Assembly: GCF_900115345.1 (NCBI RefSeq)
Contig: NZ_FOWC01000029.1
Location: 1 to 41,762 of the forward strand
Origin: Amycolatopsis rubida
GTDB lineage: Bacteria; Actinomycetota; Actinomycetes; Mycobacteriales; Pseudonocardiaceae
Reading direction: 5' to 3'
Length of the DNA stretch: 41,762 bases
Shown here in pieces: positions 1 to 7,599 of this stretch. How positions within the stretch are numbered: the first letter of the stretch is position 1; each line of letters begins with the position of its first letter. A program made the translations under genes and the position numbers. The notes beneath the pieces are model-generated. The model made no database searches. It saw only the letters and a list, made by a program, of their open reading frames with translations, and had not been told where the DNA came from.

Positions 1-98
1 CTGTAGCCGACGCGGGTCGCGGTCACGCCGGGCTGGTGGCGGAACAGCTCCTCCATGCCCCAGAAACACCCGCCGGCCAGAATCGCCTTTTCCGTCAT
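1..98 (-). CDS. msrA: Peptide-methionine (S)-S-oxide reductase MsrA, N-terminal part (runs off the window)
   Basis: The visible 32 residues begin MTEKAILAGGCFWGMEELFR, the hallmark start of MsrA, with the catalytic cysteine in GGCFWG at residue 11. MsrA reduces methionine S-sulfoxide in oxidised proteins, with a thioredoxin-type donor. The ATG at 96-98 follows a purine-rich ribosome site (GGGAGAGAAGGAA). The rest of the gene lies before base 1, so the resolving cysteines and possible MsrB fusion cannot be judged. The gene runs in the same direction as the LysR gene upstream, separated by about 78 bases. Confidence 0.93.
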   Translation of the reverse strand, partial: MTEKAILAGGCFWGMEELFRHQPGVTATRVGY

Positions 99-176
99 TT
101 CCTTCTCTCCCGTCGGGAATCCGTGTACAGGATGACGCTGCGGAGCCGGTCGCTATTCCGGTCGCCGGGGGCCCGG

Positions 177-1082
177 TCAGAACTCCGTAATATCTTCCTC
201 CGCCGCGGCCGAGACGAACAGTTCCAGCAGCGTCCGCAGGGCCTGCGAGGGCGGGCGCTTCGCGGAGACGACGACGGTGAGCGGCCAGGTCAGGGACGTT
301 TCGGCGACGGGGATCGCCACGACGCCGGGGATGCCCAGACGCGCCGTGCCGGGCAGGACCGCGACGCCGAGGCCGGCGGCGACGTAACGCGGCACCGTCC
401 GCAGGTCGGCGACCTCGGCGGCCACCCGCCGCGAGAGCCCGCGCGCCGCGAACTCCCGGTCGACGGCCAGCCGGTTCCCGAAGCCGCGCGGACAGTCGAC
501 GAACAGCTCGCCGTCCAGTTCCGGGAGCCGGACCGACTCGTGCCCGGCGAGCGGATGGCTGTCCGGCAGCACCGCGTAGTACGGCACGCTGGCCAGCTGC
601 GTCGCGTCGAGGCCGCCCAGCTCTGCCCGGGAGAGGCCGAGCAACGCGACGTCGAGCCGGCCGTGGCGGATGTCCTCGGCGAGACCGGACGAACCGGTCA
701 GGGACACCGTCAGATGCAGGTCGACCAGCGGGTGCCTGCGGTGGAACGCGCCGAGCAGCACCGGCAGGTCGAACGCGTTCATGCTGGTCAGCGTGCCGAT
801 CCGGAGACTCCCGCGCAGACCGGCGGACGCCTGCTGCACCACCTCGCGGGCCCGCTCCACCGATTCCAGCGCCGCTTTCGCCTCGGGCAGCAACAGCGCG
901 CCCGCGGTGGACAGCGCGACCCGGCGGGTAGACCGGTCGAACAGCGTCGCGCCGAGGTCGGTCTCCAGCGCGCGGATCGTCGCCGAGACCGTGGACTGCG
1001 TGGCGAACAGCCGCTGGGCCGCCCGCGTGAAGCTCAGCTCCTCGGCGACTGCCACGAAGTACTCTAGCTGCCGCGTCTCCAT
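177..1082 (-). CDS. LysR-family transcriptional regulator
   Basis: 301-residue protein. The N-terminal winged helix (about residues 1-60) reads METRQLEYFVAVAEELSF and AAQRLFATQSTVSATIRAL, standard LysR HTH sequence; residues 90-295 form the periplasmic-binding-like effector domain. The start at 1082 is chosen over an in-frame upstream start because the protein begins exactly at the family start and a GATAAT box lies 6 bases before it, as expected for leaderless mRNA. It is divergent from the MFS exporter at 1190 and probably controls it and itself. A T-N11-A type dyad overlaps its own -10. The effector is not deducible. Confidence 0.93.
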   Translation of the reverse strand: METRQLEYFVAVAEELSFTRAAQRLFATQSTVSATIRALETDLGATLFDRSTRRVALSTAGALLLPEAKAALESVERAREVVQQASAGLRGSLRIGTLTSMNAFDLPVLLGAFHRRHPLVDLHLTVSLTGSSGLAEDIRHGRLDVALLGLSRAELGGLDATQLASVPYYAVLPDSHPLAGHESVRLPELDGELFVDCPRGFGNRLAVDREFAARGLSRRVAAEVADLRTVPRYVAAGLGVAVLPGTARLGIPGVVAIPVAETSLTWPLTVVVSAKRPPSQALRTLLELFVSAAAEEDITEF

Positions 1083-1088
1083 GCCCGG

Positions 1089-1108
1089 ATTATCGCGGAT
1101 CCCGATAA
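1089..1108. promoter_or_regulatory. Candidate LysR operator overlapping the leaderless lysR -10
   Basis: TTATCG-N7-CGATAA (1090-1108) is a perfect 6-bp dyad with LysR-type spacing. Its left arm overlaps the GATAAT box (1094-1089 on the minus strand) that precedes the lysR ATG by 6 bases, so binding would be expected to autorepress. A second dyad, CCAAC-N7-GTTGG at 1115-1131, lies between it and the MFS gene. Assignment to this LysR is inferred from position. Confidence 0.6.
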
Positions 1109-1189
1109 CTGTGACCAACACTTTTCGTTGGACTTGATGAGTGCGGCGGGGGATCGTTCCAGGGGCAGGTTCCCGTTTGGAAGGTCGAC

Positions 1190-2413
1190 ATGGTCACCAC
1201 AGCTCCGCCCGCTCTCACCGCCCCGGCCGGATGGCGCGTCAGCCACGGCTGGGGATTCCGGGTCATCGCTTTCGCGTTCGCCGCGTGCCTCGCGTTCTCC
1301 ACCGTGCCCACCCCGCTGTACGCGATTTACCAGCAGCGGGACGGGTTTCCGACGTTCCTGGTCACCGTCGTCTTCGCGGCGTACGCAGTCGGCGTGATGG
1401 CCAGCCTCTACCTCGCCGGGCACGTCAGCGACTGGCTCGGCCGCCGTCGCGTGATCCTCGCTTCGACGCTCGCCGAGGCCCTGTCGGCGGTTCTGTTCCT
1501 GCTCTGGCCGGAGGTCCCGGGCCTGCTGATCGCGCGGTTCGTGTGCGGCGTGGGCATCGGCGCGCTGACGGCCACCGCCACCGCGCACCTGTCGGAGCTG
1601 CGGGCCGTGACCCGGCCGGACCAGGACCTCGGCCGCTCCGGCTTGATCGCCACCGTGGTGAACATGGGCGGGCTCGGACTCGGCCCGGTGGTCGGCGGGG
1701 TCTTCGCGCAGTACATCGACAGCCCGCTGACCAGCACGTTCGTCGTGTTCCTGGTGGTGTTGCTGGTGGCGGCGCTCGCGGTGTGCCTGGTGCCGGAGAC
1801 CGTCGAACGGCGCGAGGAGCGCCCGGCGTACCGGCCGCAGCGGGTGTCGCTGCCCGCCGGGGCGCGGCCGGCGTTCGTCGGCGCGGCGATCGGGGTGTTC
1901 GCCGCGTTCGCGATCACCGGGCTGTTCATGTCGCTCGCGCCGACCCTGCTCGCCGAAGGACTGCACGAGCACAGCCGGATGCTCGCCGGGGTCACCGCGG
2001 GCTCGATGCTGGGCGCGGCGGCGGTGGCGCAGGTGGTCTTCGCGTCGATGGCGTCTCGGTCGCAGCTGCGGCTGGGGTTCGTGCTGATGCCAATCGGGCT
2101 GGCGGTGCTTTCGGTGGCCGCGTTGCTGCCTTCGCTGGCCCTGTTCCTGGCCGGTTCGGTGATCGCCGGGAGCGGGATGGGGCTCGGCTTCCGCGCCGCG
2201 GTCGGGACGGTGGCGGCGCTGGCCGATCCGCTGTCCCGGGGCGAGGTGCTGGCGGGGATCTTCCTGGCGGCGTACGCCGGGCTGGTGGTGCCGGTGCTGC
2301 TGGTCGGCATGACGCTGCTGTGGGTGCCCAGCCCGCTCGCCCTGGTCGGCTTTTCGGCGGCGGAGCTGGTGCTGCTGGGGTTCTCGGCCTGGCGGGTGCT
2401 GCGGACCGCTTGA
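1190..2413 (+). CDS. MFS transporter, drug-efflux type (DHA1-like)
   Basis: 407 residues with about 12 hydrophobic segments. The loop after TM2 carries GHVSDWLGRRRVILAS, a variant of MFS motif A (GxLaDrxGrkxxl), and TM5 carries GLGLGPVVGG, the motif C pattern of exporters. This argues for proton-driven efflux of a small molecule, substrate unknown. ATG at 1190 follows GGAAGG with 5 bases spacing. The gene is divergent from the LysR regulator, the usual arrangement of a LysR-controlled exporter, and ends at a long hairpin shared with the convergent ABC ATPase gene. Confidence 0.9.
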   Translation: MVTTAPPALTAPAGWRVSHGWGFRVIAFAFAACLAFSTVPTPLYAIYQQRDGFPTFLVTVVFAAYAVGVMASLYLAGHVSDWLGRRRVILASTLAEALSAVLFLLWPEVPGLLIARFVCGVGIGALTATATAHLSELRAVTRPDQDLGRSGLIATVVNMGGLGLGPVVGGVFAQYIDSPLTSTFVVFLVVLLVAALAVCLVPETVERREERPAYRPQRVSLPAGARPAFVGAAIGVFAAFAITGLFMSLAPTLLAEGLHEHSRMLAGVTAGSMLGAAAVAQVVFASMASRSQLRLGFVLMPIGLAVLSVAALLPSLALFLAGSVIAGSGMGLGFRAAVGTVAALADPLSRGEVLAGIFLAAYAGLVVPVLLVGMTLLWVPSPLALVGFSAAELVLLGFSAWRVLRTA

Positions 2414-2432
2414 CGGTCCATGGCCGCCGGAA

Positions 2433-2488
2433 GTCCGCGAAGGGCTCCTTGAGGGAACCAGATTCCCGCAAGGAGCCTTTCACCGGAC
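2433..2488. terminator. Long hairpin, bidirectional terminator between convergent genes
   Basis: An imperfect inverted repeat of about 25 bases per arm. The core is GGCTCCTTG pairing with CAAGGAGCC, with GGGAA/TTCCC next to a 5-base CCAGA loop, and GTCCG/CGGAC at the base. It lies 20 bases after the MFS stop and 22 bases from the stop of the convergent ATPase gene. There is no T-tract, as is common in high-GC actinomycetes. Confidence 0.8.
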
Positions 2489-2509
2489 AGCAGCCGGCCG
2501 CGGCTCGCG

Positions 2510-3316
2510 TCAGGCGACCTCGGTGGAGCGGGTCCGGGCAGCGCGGGCGCTCCACCGCCCGTCGTGGCGGTCCACGCGGATCGGGTGGCCGAACGCCCGG
2601 CTGATGCTCGCCGTCGTCACCGCCTGGTCGATCGGTCCTGACGAAACCTCCGAACCGTTCGCGATCAGCAGCGCGTGCGTCGTCGTTTCCGGCAGTTCCT
2701 CCAGGTGGTGGGTGACCACGATGGAGGCGAGCCGGGGATGGGTCCTGGTCAGCAGGTCGATTGTTTCGAGCAGCTGCTCGCGGGCCGCGACGTCCAAGCC
2801 GGTGGACGGTTCGTCGAGCAGCAGCAGCCGGGGGTCGCTGATCAGCGCGCGGGCGATCAGGGCGCGGCCGCGTTCGCCCTGGGAGAGCGTCGGCCAGCGT
2901 TCGCCTGCCTTGCCGGCCAGGCCGAGCAGATCGACGAGTTCGTCGGCCTGCGCGAGGTGCGCCGGGGTGGGCTGCCAGCGCGGCGGCGTGTCGATGCTCC
3001 CGGTGACGCCGGTCAGCACGACCTCCCGGACGGTGAGCGGCGAACGCAGCGGATGCCGCGGGTCGACGTGCCCGATGCTGCGGCGCAGCGCCTGCAGTTC
3101 GACCCGGCCGAGCCGTCCGCCGAGGACGTCGACGGTGCCGGTGGTCGGATGCGTGACCGCCCCGCAGAAACCGAGGATCGTGCTTTTCCCGGCTCCGTTC
3201 GGGCCGAGCAGCGCCCAGTGTTGCCCCGCCCGCACGGTCAGGTTCACGCCGTGCAGGATTTCCTTGCCCTGCCTGCGGAACACCACGTCGGTCAGCTGCA
3301 GCACGACCTCGCTCAC
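2510..3316 (-). CDS. Stand-alone ABC transporter ATP-binding protein
   Basis: 268 residues, one nucleotide-binding domain: Walker A GPNGAGKST (about residues 38-46), signature LSQGERGRALIARA, Walker B LLLLDEPSTGLD and switch histidine in IVVTHH. The GTG start at 3316 has GGAGG 9 bases upstream and overlaps the stop of the preceding GntR gene by four bases (GTGA), implying translational coupling. No permease or binding protein gene is adjacent, and no second ATPase domain is present. It may energise a membrane partner encoded elsewhere, or act in regulation or repair in the manner of ModF-like ATPases. Function is unassigned beyond ATP binding. Confidence 0.9.
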   Translation of the reverse strand: MSEVVLQLTDVVFRRQGKEILHGVNLTVRAGQHWALLGPNGAGKSTILGFCGAVTHPTTGTVDVLGGRLGRVELQALRRSIGHVDPRHPLRSPLTVREVVLTGVTGSIDTPPRWQPTPAHLAQADELVDLLGLAGKAGERWPTLSQGERGRALIARALISDPRLLLLDEPSTGLDVAAREQLLETIDLLTRTHPRLASIVVTHHLEELPETTTHALLIANGSEVSSGPIDQAVTTASISRAFGHPIRVDRHDGRWSARAARTRSTEVA

Positions 3317-3984
3317 GAAAGTGCCTCCTTCAAGGCGGTCAGGTGCGCCCGGCTCAGTTCCGCGGCGGCGGACGCGTCTTTGTCCGCGATCGCCTCGACG
3401 AGCGCCAGGTGCGCGGCTTGGTCTTCCTCGGGGGCGGTGATCGGCCGGGCGCGCAGCAGGTCCGTCATCGCGCGGTGGACGCGCGGGACGAAACTGTCGA
3501 ACAATTCGATCAGCACGTCGTTGTGCGCGGCGACGAGCACCGTGCGGTGGAACGCGGTGTCGGTGTCCACCAGGAGTTCGACGTCCGGGTCGCCGATCGC
3601 GCGGGCGGCGAGCGCGCGCCGGATCGCGCGCAGGTCGGTCGGCGTCCGGCGGTGCGCGGCGAGGGCGGCGGCTTCCGCTTCGATGGCGATGCGCGCTTCG
3701 AGCACCGCGCCGATGGCGGCGCGGTGCAGCACCGCGTCCCACTCCTCGGCGACGTCCAGCGCGGTCACGAAAACCCCGGAGCCCTGGCGGGAATCCAGTA
3801 CGCCTTTGCCCGCCAATTCGCGGATCGCTTCGCGCAGCGTCGAACGGCCGACGCCCAGTTGCGCGGCCAAGGTCGTTTCCCCGGGCAATTTGCGGCCGAG
3901 CGGCCATTCGCCGGCGCGGATGCGTCCCAGAAGGACTTCGGCGGCCTGCGCGGCGAGCGGGTGCCGGTGCACGAGAGGGGGCAT
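3313..3984 (-). CDS. GntR-family regulator, FadR subfamily (FCD domain)
   Basis: 223 residues. Residues about 10-75 are a GntR winged helix (LPGETTLAAQLGVGRSTLRE, then a wing with DSRQGSGVFV). Residues about 90-215 are the all-helical FCD ligand domain, with the usual metal/ligand region DTAFHRTVLVAAHN and a late histidine in AAELSRAHLTAL. Such regulators bind small carboxylates or similar metabolites. It is first in a two-gene unit with the ABC ATPase (GTGA overlap) and divergent from the wall-anchored protein at 4172. A dyad at 4075-4093 between the two is a plausible operator. Confidence 0.92.
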   Translation of the reverse strand: MPPLVHRHPLAAQAAEVLLGRIRAGEWPLGRKLPGETTLAAQLGVGRSTLREAIRELAGKGVLDSRQGSGVFVTALDVAEEWDAVLHRAAIGAVLEARIAIEAEAAALAAHRRTPTDLRAIRRALAARAIGDPDVELLVDTDTAFHRTVLVAAHNDVLIELFDSFVPRVHRAMTDLLRARPITAPEEDQAAHLALVEAIADKDASAAAELSRAHLTALKEALS

Positions 3985-4074
3985 CGGGGGGCTTTCTGGT
4001 CGGGCCGGGCCACAGGAGCGAGGCTACTGCGGGACATTCTTCCGGCGGGGTGTCGAGTGTGGAGCGTCACTAGT

Positions 4075-4093
4075 CTACTTGTCTGAGAAGTAG
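4075..4093. promoter_or_regulatory. Candidate GntR operator
   Basis: CTACTT-N7-AAGTAG is a perfect 6-bp dyad in the 187-base divergent region between the GntR gene and the choice-of-anchor A gene. Its core, TTGTCTGAGAA, resembles the T-n-G-T-n3-A-C-n-A pattern of FadR-type sites apart from one position. The role is inferred. Confidence 0.45.
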
Positions 4094-4171
4094 TTGATTT
4101 TCTGACCCGTTCGGGTGGGTTACGGTGTTTCGATTGCCGGATTTCGCCCGCGCCGGGTGAGGATCGGCCGC

Positions 4172-5647
4172 ATGCGTGCCAGGAAAATGGCCGTCGCGGG
4201 CGGAGCAATCGCCGCGGCGGTGTGTGCGGTGGCGTTCGTGGCCGGTCCGGGCGCGAGCGCCGCTCCGTTGCCCGGGGGCTTGGGTCCGTGCGCCGGCGAC
4301 GCCTGCCCCGGCAAGTACCCGCCGGTCGGCAACGGCCCGTTCGCGGGACGGGACAACGGCATCAACGTCTTCGCCGGCGGCGACTTCCTCGTGCGCGAAG
4401 GCGCGGCCGAGGCCGAGGGCCGCGTCGTCGTGCTCGGCGGGTTCGACATGGCGAAGCGGGCCGGAGCGTCCGCGATCTACAACGTCGGCATCGCGGGCGT
4501 CGGCTCGCGCGTGCCCCCGCCGGACGGCGGCGATTTCCTCACCACCGGCAAGAACGTCACCGTCGCGCCGAACCAGCGGCTGCTCGCCGAAGGCGGCGTC
4601 GTGCGCTACGGCGGCACCGTCACCGGGACCGTGACCGGCACGCTGAAGCAGGACCCGAACGCGGCCGACCCGTACCAGCAGCTCCGGCCGCAGCTGCAGG
4701 AAGCCAGCACCTGCTACAGCAAGTCCGCGGCGACCGGGACGGCGAAGAACGAGGGCTACCGCACGCTGTTCACCGGCGACGGGAAGTCCGCGCTGCAGGT
4801 GTTCACCGTCGACTTCGACCTCACCGGCCCCGGCGGCGGCATGCAGGGCCTGGAATTCGCCGGCATCCCGGCGGGCGCGACCGTCCTGGTGAACCTCGTC
4901 GGCGGCAACCGGGTGATCAACACCTACACCGGCGACCTCGCCGACCAGGACCCGATCAACCGCCTGCGCGAGAAGCTGCTGTGGAACTTCCCGGACGCGT
5001 CGAAGGTGAAGATCGCCGGGCAGGCGCAGTTCCAGGGCAGCGTGCTGGTCGGCAACCCGTCCAGCGACACGACGGTCACCGCGTCGGGCACCAACGGCCG
5101 GTTCTTCACCGCGGGCAACCTGCTGCACACGTCCGAGGGCGCGGCGGGCGGGCAGGAGTTCCACGCCTACCCCTTCGATGGGGATCTGCCGGACTGCACC
5201 GCCCCGACGACGACGTCCACGGCGCCGACCAGCATGACGTCGACGTCGACCAGTTCCAGCACCACCAGCTCCAGCACCACGACGTCGACCACGACGACTG
5301 AGCCGACGAGCACCACGTCGTCCAGCACGACTTCGTCGAGTGCCACCTCGTCCAGCAGTTCGACGACGCCGAGCGGTCCTTCGGAGACGTCCTCTTCGAC
5401 CGCGCCGACGTCGTCCTCGGCCAGCAGCACAAGCCCGGCGTCGTCCAGTTCGTCGTCTTCGGAGGCCCCGGCCCCGATCACGAGCGACAACTCCGGCGGC
5501 GTCGCCCCCGGAACCGGCCCGTCCGGCCAGGGCCCGCTCGCGTCGACCGGCGCGGACATCCGCGGCTACCTGATCGGCGGCGGCGCGTTGCTGCTCATCG
5601 GCGGCGCGCTGGTGGCGGCAGTGGCGGTGCGCCGCAAGCGCTCCTGA
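4172..5647 (+). CDS. Secreted choice-of-anchor A family protein with LAxTG-type sorting signal
   Basis: About 491 residues. There is a Sec signal peptide (MRARKMAVAGGAIAAAVCAV, cleavage after GASA). Residues about 50-340 form a choice-of-anchor A module (INVFAGGDFLVREGAAEAEG and RVVVLGGFDMA are typical), a beta-rich surface domain also called collagen-binding-like. Then comes a stalk of about 100 residues of almost only Ser, Thr and Pro. The C-terminus reads PLASTGADIRG, a hydrophobic segment and RRKRS: an LAxTG signal as used by class E sortases. The protein should be covalently linked to peptidoglycan. The ATG at 4172 has GTGAGGAT upstream; GTG 4157 is an alternative. The partner ligand is unknown. 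Confidence 0.88.
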   Translation: MRARKMAVAGGAIAAAVCAVAFVAGPGASAAPLPGGLGPCAGDACPGKYPPVGNGPFAGRDNGINVFAGGDFLVREGAAEAEGRVVVLGGFDMAKRAGASAIYNVGIAGVGSRVPPPDGGDFLTTGKNVTVAPNQRLLAEGGVVRYGGTVTGTVTGTLKQDPNAADPYQQLRPQLQEASTCYSKSAATGTAKNEGYRTLFTGDGKSALQVFTVDFDLTGPGGGMQGLEFAGIPAGATVLVNLVGGNRVINTYTGDLADQDPINRLREKLLWNFPDASKVKIAGQAQFQGSVLVGNPSSDTTVTASGTNGRFFTAGNLLHTSEGAAGGQEFHAYPFDGDLPDCTAPTTTSTAPTSMTSTSTSSSTTSSSTTTSTTTTEPTSTTSSSTTSSSATSSSSSTTPSGPSETSSSTAPTSSSASSTSPASSSSSSSEAPAPITSDNSGGVAPGTGPSGQGPLASTGADIRGYLIGGGALLLIGGALVAAVAVRRKRS

Positions 5648-5657
5648 CGAAAGCCCT

Positions 5658-5770
5658 TCACGGACCGCCAGCCCGCGGCGGCAACCCTAGGCCGGGAGAA
5701 ATCCTGGCGGCGGGGCGGTCCGTGAGGGGAACCCTGACGGAATCAGATTCCGTGAGGGTTCCCCTCACGG
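5658..5770. terminator. Compound hairpin terminator with two mutually exclusive stems
   Basis: The 168-base gap between the anchored protein and the convergent monooxygenase holds two inverted repeats. One has 24-base arms at 5720-5743 and 5747-5770 (one mismatch, 3-base loop CAG). The other pairs TCACGGACCGCC (5658-5669) with GGCGGTCCGTGA (5714-5725). They share bases 5720-5725, so both stems cannot form fully at once. The likely role is bidirectional termination. Confidence 0.75.
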
Positions 5771-5815
5771 CGTTCGGTGGCGGGGAGGGGAGTTAGCGTG
5801 CGGCGGGGAAGGGAG

Positions 5816-7018
5816 TTAGCGGGCGGCGGGGGTGCGTGCGGCGCGGTACTCGGCAGCCTGGGCCTCGTAGGCGCGGAGTTCTTCTTCCCGATCCGGCACG
5901 TCCTGCGGGGTACCGTCCGGCTGGTCGGCGAAGAAACCGCGCAGCGCCGCGTTCGCGTCGGCGGCCAGGTGGCCGGTGCGGGCGAACATCGCTGTCTCGT
6001 AGCGGGTCAACGCGGCTTCGACGCTTGGCTCCTCGTGCAGCGCGTGCGCCAGTTCCGCGCCGTCGAGCAGTGCCAGGTTCGCGCCGTGCCCGCCGAACGG
6101 GGCCATCGCGTGCGCGGCGTCGCCGAGGACGGTGATGCCGGGGACGCGTTTCCAGGTCAGGGGAGCGGGCAGTGCGGTGAACGCGCGCGCCACGTAGTCG
6201 CCGTCGTTGTCGGTAAGCAGCGGACGCACTGCCTCGCCCCAACCGCGGAACTCGCGCAGCAAGAATTCCCGTACCGAGGCGCGGTCGGTCAGGTCGACGC
6301 TTTCCCGTGCGGCCCAGTCCTCTTCGGCGCGGAAAGCCACGTAGCCGCGGATCACCCCGTTGCTGTTGCGCTGCACGATCACCGCCCGGCCGGCGCTGTC
6401 GGTGGTGAACAGCTGTCCGTTGCCGGTCAAGGCCGCGATCTCCGGGTGCCGGGTTTCGACGTCGTCGAACCGGACGTCCAAAAAGGACACGCCGAGGTAT
6501 TCCGGCATCGCGTCGGTGAGTCGGCGGCGCACCTTCGACCAGGCGCCGTCCGCGCCGAGCACGAGGTCGGCGTCCACTGTGGATCCGTTGGCGAAGTGCA
6601 AGCGGTGGACGCCGTTTTCGGTCGTCAGGCCGGTGAGTTTGTGTCCCCAGTGGACGGTGCTTGGCGCGAGCTGTTCGTACAGCATCGTGCGCAACTGGCC
6701 GCGGTCGATTTCCGGGGCCGCGGTGTCGTCGTCGGCGGGGATGAACTCCTTCAGCAGGGTGCCGTGGTGGTCGCGTCTGGTCATGGCTTGGCCTTCGGCG
6801 CGGGCCAGCGCGCGGAAGGCGGGCAACAGCCCAGCGTCCTCCAGGGCGATCTGCCCGCTGTCGGCGTGCAGGTCGAGTGTGCCGCCGGGATCTCGTGAGT
6901 CCACGGCGGTGTCGGCGTCGTACACGGTCGCGGCGATGCCGTGGCCGTGCAGGACGTGCGCGGCGAGCAGCCCGCCCGGGCCGCCGCCGACGATGGCGAT
7001 GCGCGGTGTCTCGTTCAT
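5816..7018 (-). CDS. FAD-dependent monooxygenase, TetX-like
   Basis: 400 residues of the group A flavoprotein hydroxylase fold: Rossmann motif IAIVGGGPGGLLAA near the N-terminus, GGTLDLHADSGQ (the GG-LDLH-SGQ stretch is shared with the tetracycline-inactivating TetX family), a DG motif in LGADGAWSKVRR, and the GD motif ITVLGDAAHAMAPFGG. It probably hydroxylates an aromatic or polyketide substrate using NAD(P)H and O2. ATG 7018 has GAGGGG upstream. A -10 TATGCT (7060-7055) with TTGCAC 18 bases away gives a plausible promoter. Antibiotic inactivation is possible but not shown; many TetX-like proteins have other substrates. Confidence 0.9.
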   Translation of the reverse strand: MNETPRIAIVGGGPGGLLAAHVLHGHGIAATVYDADTAVDSRDPGGTLDLHADSGQIALEDAGLLPAFRALARAEGQAMTRRDHHGTLLKEFIPADDDTAAPEIDRGQLRTMLYEQLAPSTVHWGHKLTGLTTENGVHRLHFANGSTVDADLVLGADGAWSKVRRRLTDAMPEYLGVSFLDVRFDDVETRHPEIAALTGNGQLFTTDSAGRAVIVQRNSNGVIRGYVAFRAEEDWAARESVDLTDRASVREFLLREFRGWGEAVRPLLTDNDGDYVARAFTALPAPLTWKRVPGITVLGDAAHAMAPFGGHGANLALLDGAELAHALHEEPSVEAALTRYETAMFARTGHLAADANAALRGFFADQPDGTPQDVPDREEELRAYEAQAAEYRAARTPAAR

Positions 7019-7054
7019 GGTCTTCCCCTCTCGTGCCGGTGTGGTCTGCCGCCC

Positions 7055-7113
7055 AGCATAAGTGGAACCATGCAAAAAGTGCAACTGTACAACTTAGTGA
7101 GTCATTGCACTTT
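7055..7113 (-). promoter_or_regulatory. Promoter and candidate operator of the TetX-like gene
   Basis: On the minus strand, TTGCAC (7084-7079) and TATGCT (7060-7055) form a -35/-10 pair with 18-base spacing. A perfect 9-bp inverted repeat, AAAGTGCAA (7076-7084) and TTGCACTTT (7105-7113), covers the -35. On the plus strand, tandem repeats GTGCAACT and GTACAACT follow at 7079-7094. The right arm also encodes the last residues of the TetR remnant. These could be TetR-type binding sites for a regulator that is now broken. Confidence 0.5.
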
Positions 7114-7260
7114 GGCTGGACGCTTCGCCTCCAGTCCGGCGAGCACGATGCCGAGTGCGTAGCCGAAGCTGTCCTCGACAGTGCTCCCGGCCGTCTGCCG
7201 TTCCCGCAAACCCTGCGCCATCAGCGGAAACGGGATGCTTTCGATGGTCGCCTTCCGCGA
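7102..7260 (-). pseudogene. Remnant of a TetR-family regulator (C-terminal end only)
   Basis: About 50 codons read RKATIESIPFPLMAQGLRER and then DSFGYALGIVLAGLEAKRP before the stop, the normal end of a TetR C-terminal ligand domain (F-x-LGL-x3-GLEA pattern). No HTH or upstream part of the domain can be found in any frame, and the upstream DNA carries a different remnant on the other strand. It lies just upstream of the TetX-like gene in the same direction, as a cognate regulator would. It is probably a decayed regulator that left its promoter sites behind. Confidence 0.55.
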
Positions 7261-7299
7261 ACGCGGCGCAATACCCGGGCGCAGTCGGCGCTGCTCGCG

Positions 7300-7599
7300 C
7301 CGGGGCCGCACGTCGACGCGCTACGCGAGGTTGTCGCGGAGCGGTACGAATTCCCTTACCCTGCCGAAGAACCAGCCGGGCTGCACAGTCCGGACCGATC
7401 CCTTGTGGACGATGACGGCCGGACCACACTCGCACCGGACGCGGTGTGCTCGATCCGGAGAGCCGCGATCTGGCCGCAAACGGGTCGAAGCGGTGCCAGC
7501 GGCCACTGCCGGATCATCCTGCTGCGCCCGGACGGCGTCATCGCGTGGGCCGGAGGCGAAGCCGAGTTGAAGGTCGCACTCGACACCTGGTTCGGCTAG
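7300..7599 (+). pseudogene. C-terminal remnant of a second FAD monooxygenase
   Basis: The plus-strand frame ending at 7597-7599 reads RIILLRPDGVIAWAGG and then LKVALDTWFG. This is the end of the thioredoxin-like C-terminal domain of aromatic-ring hydroxylases (LLRPDG-VAW, then WF). Residues upstream (HVDALREVVAERYEFP) are weaker but compatible. The FAD-binding and catalytic parts are absent. The stop overlaps the stop of the convergent permease gene (CTAG). It is probably a leftover of a once larger monooxygenase/regulator locus, since the intact TetX-like gene lies only 300 bases away. Confidence 0.5.

Noticed and set aside
2510..3907. A longer ABC protein starting at 3907
   Set aside because: The N-terminal extension is antisense-like Arg-rich sequence covering the GntR gene in another frame; the GTG at 3316 with GGAGG upstream is the natural start.
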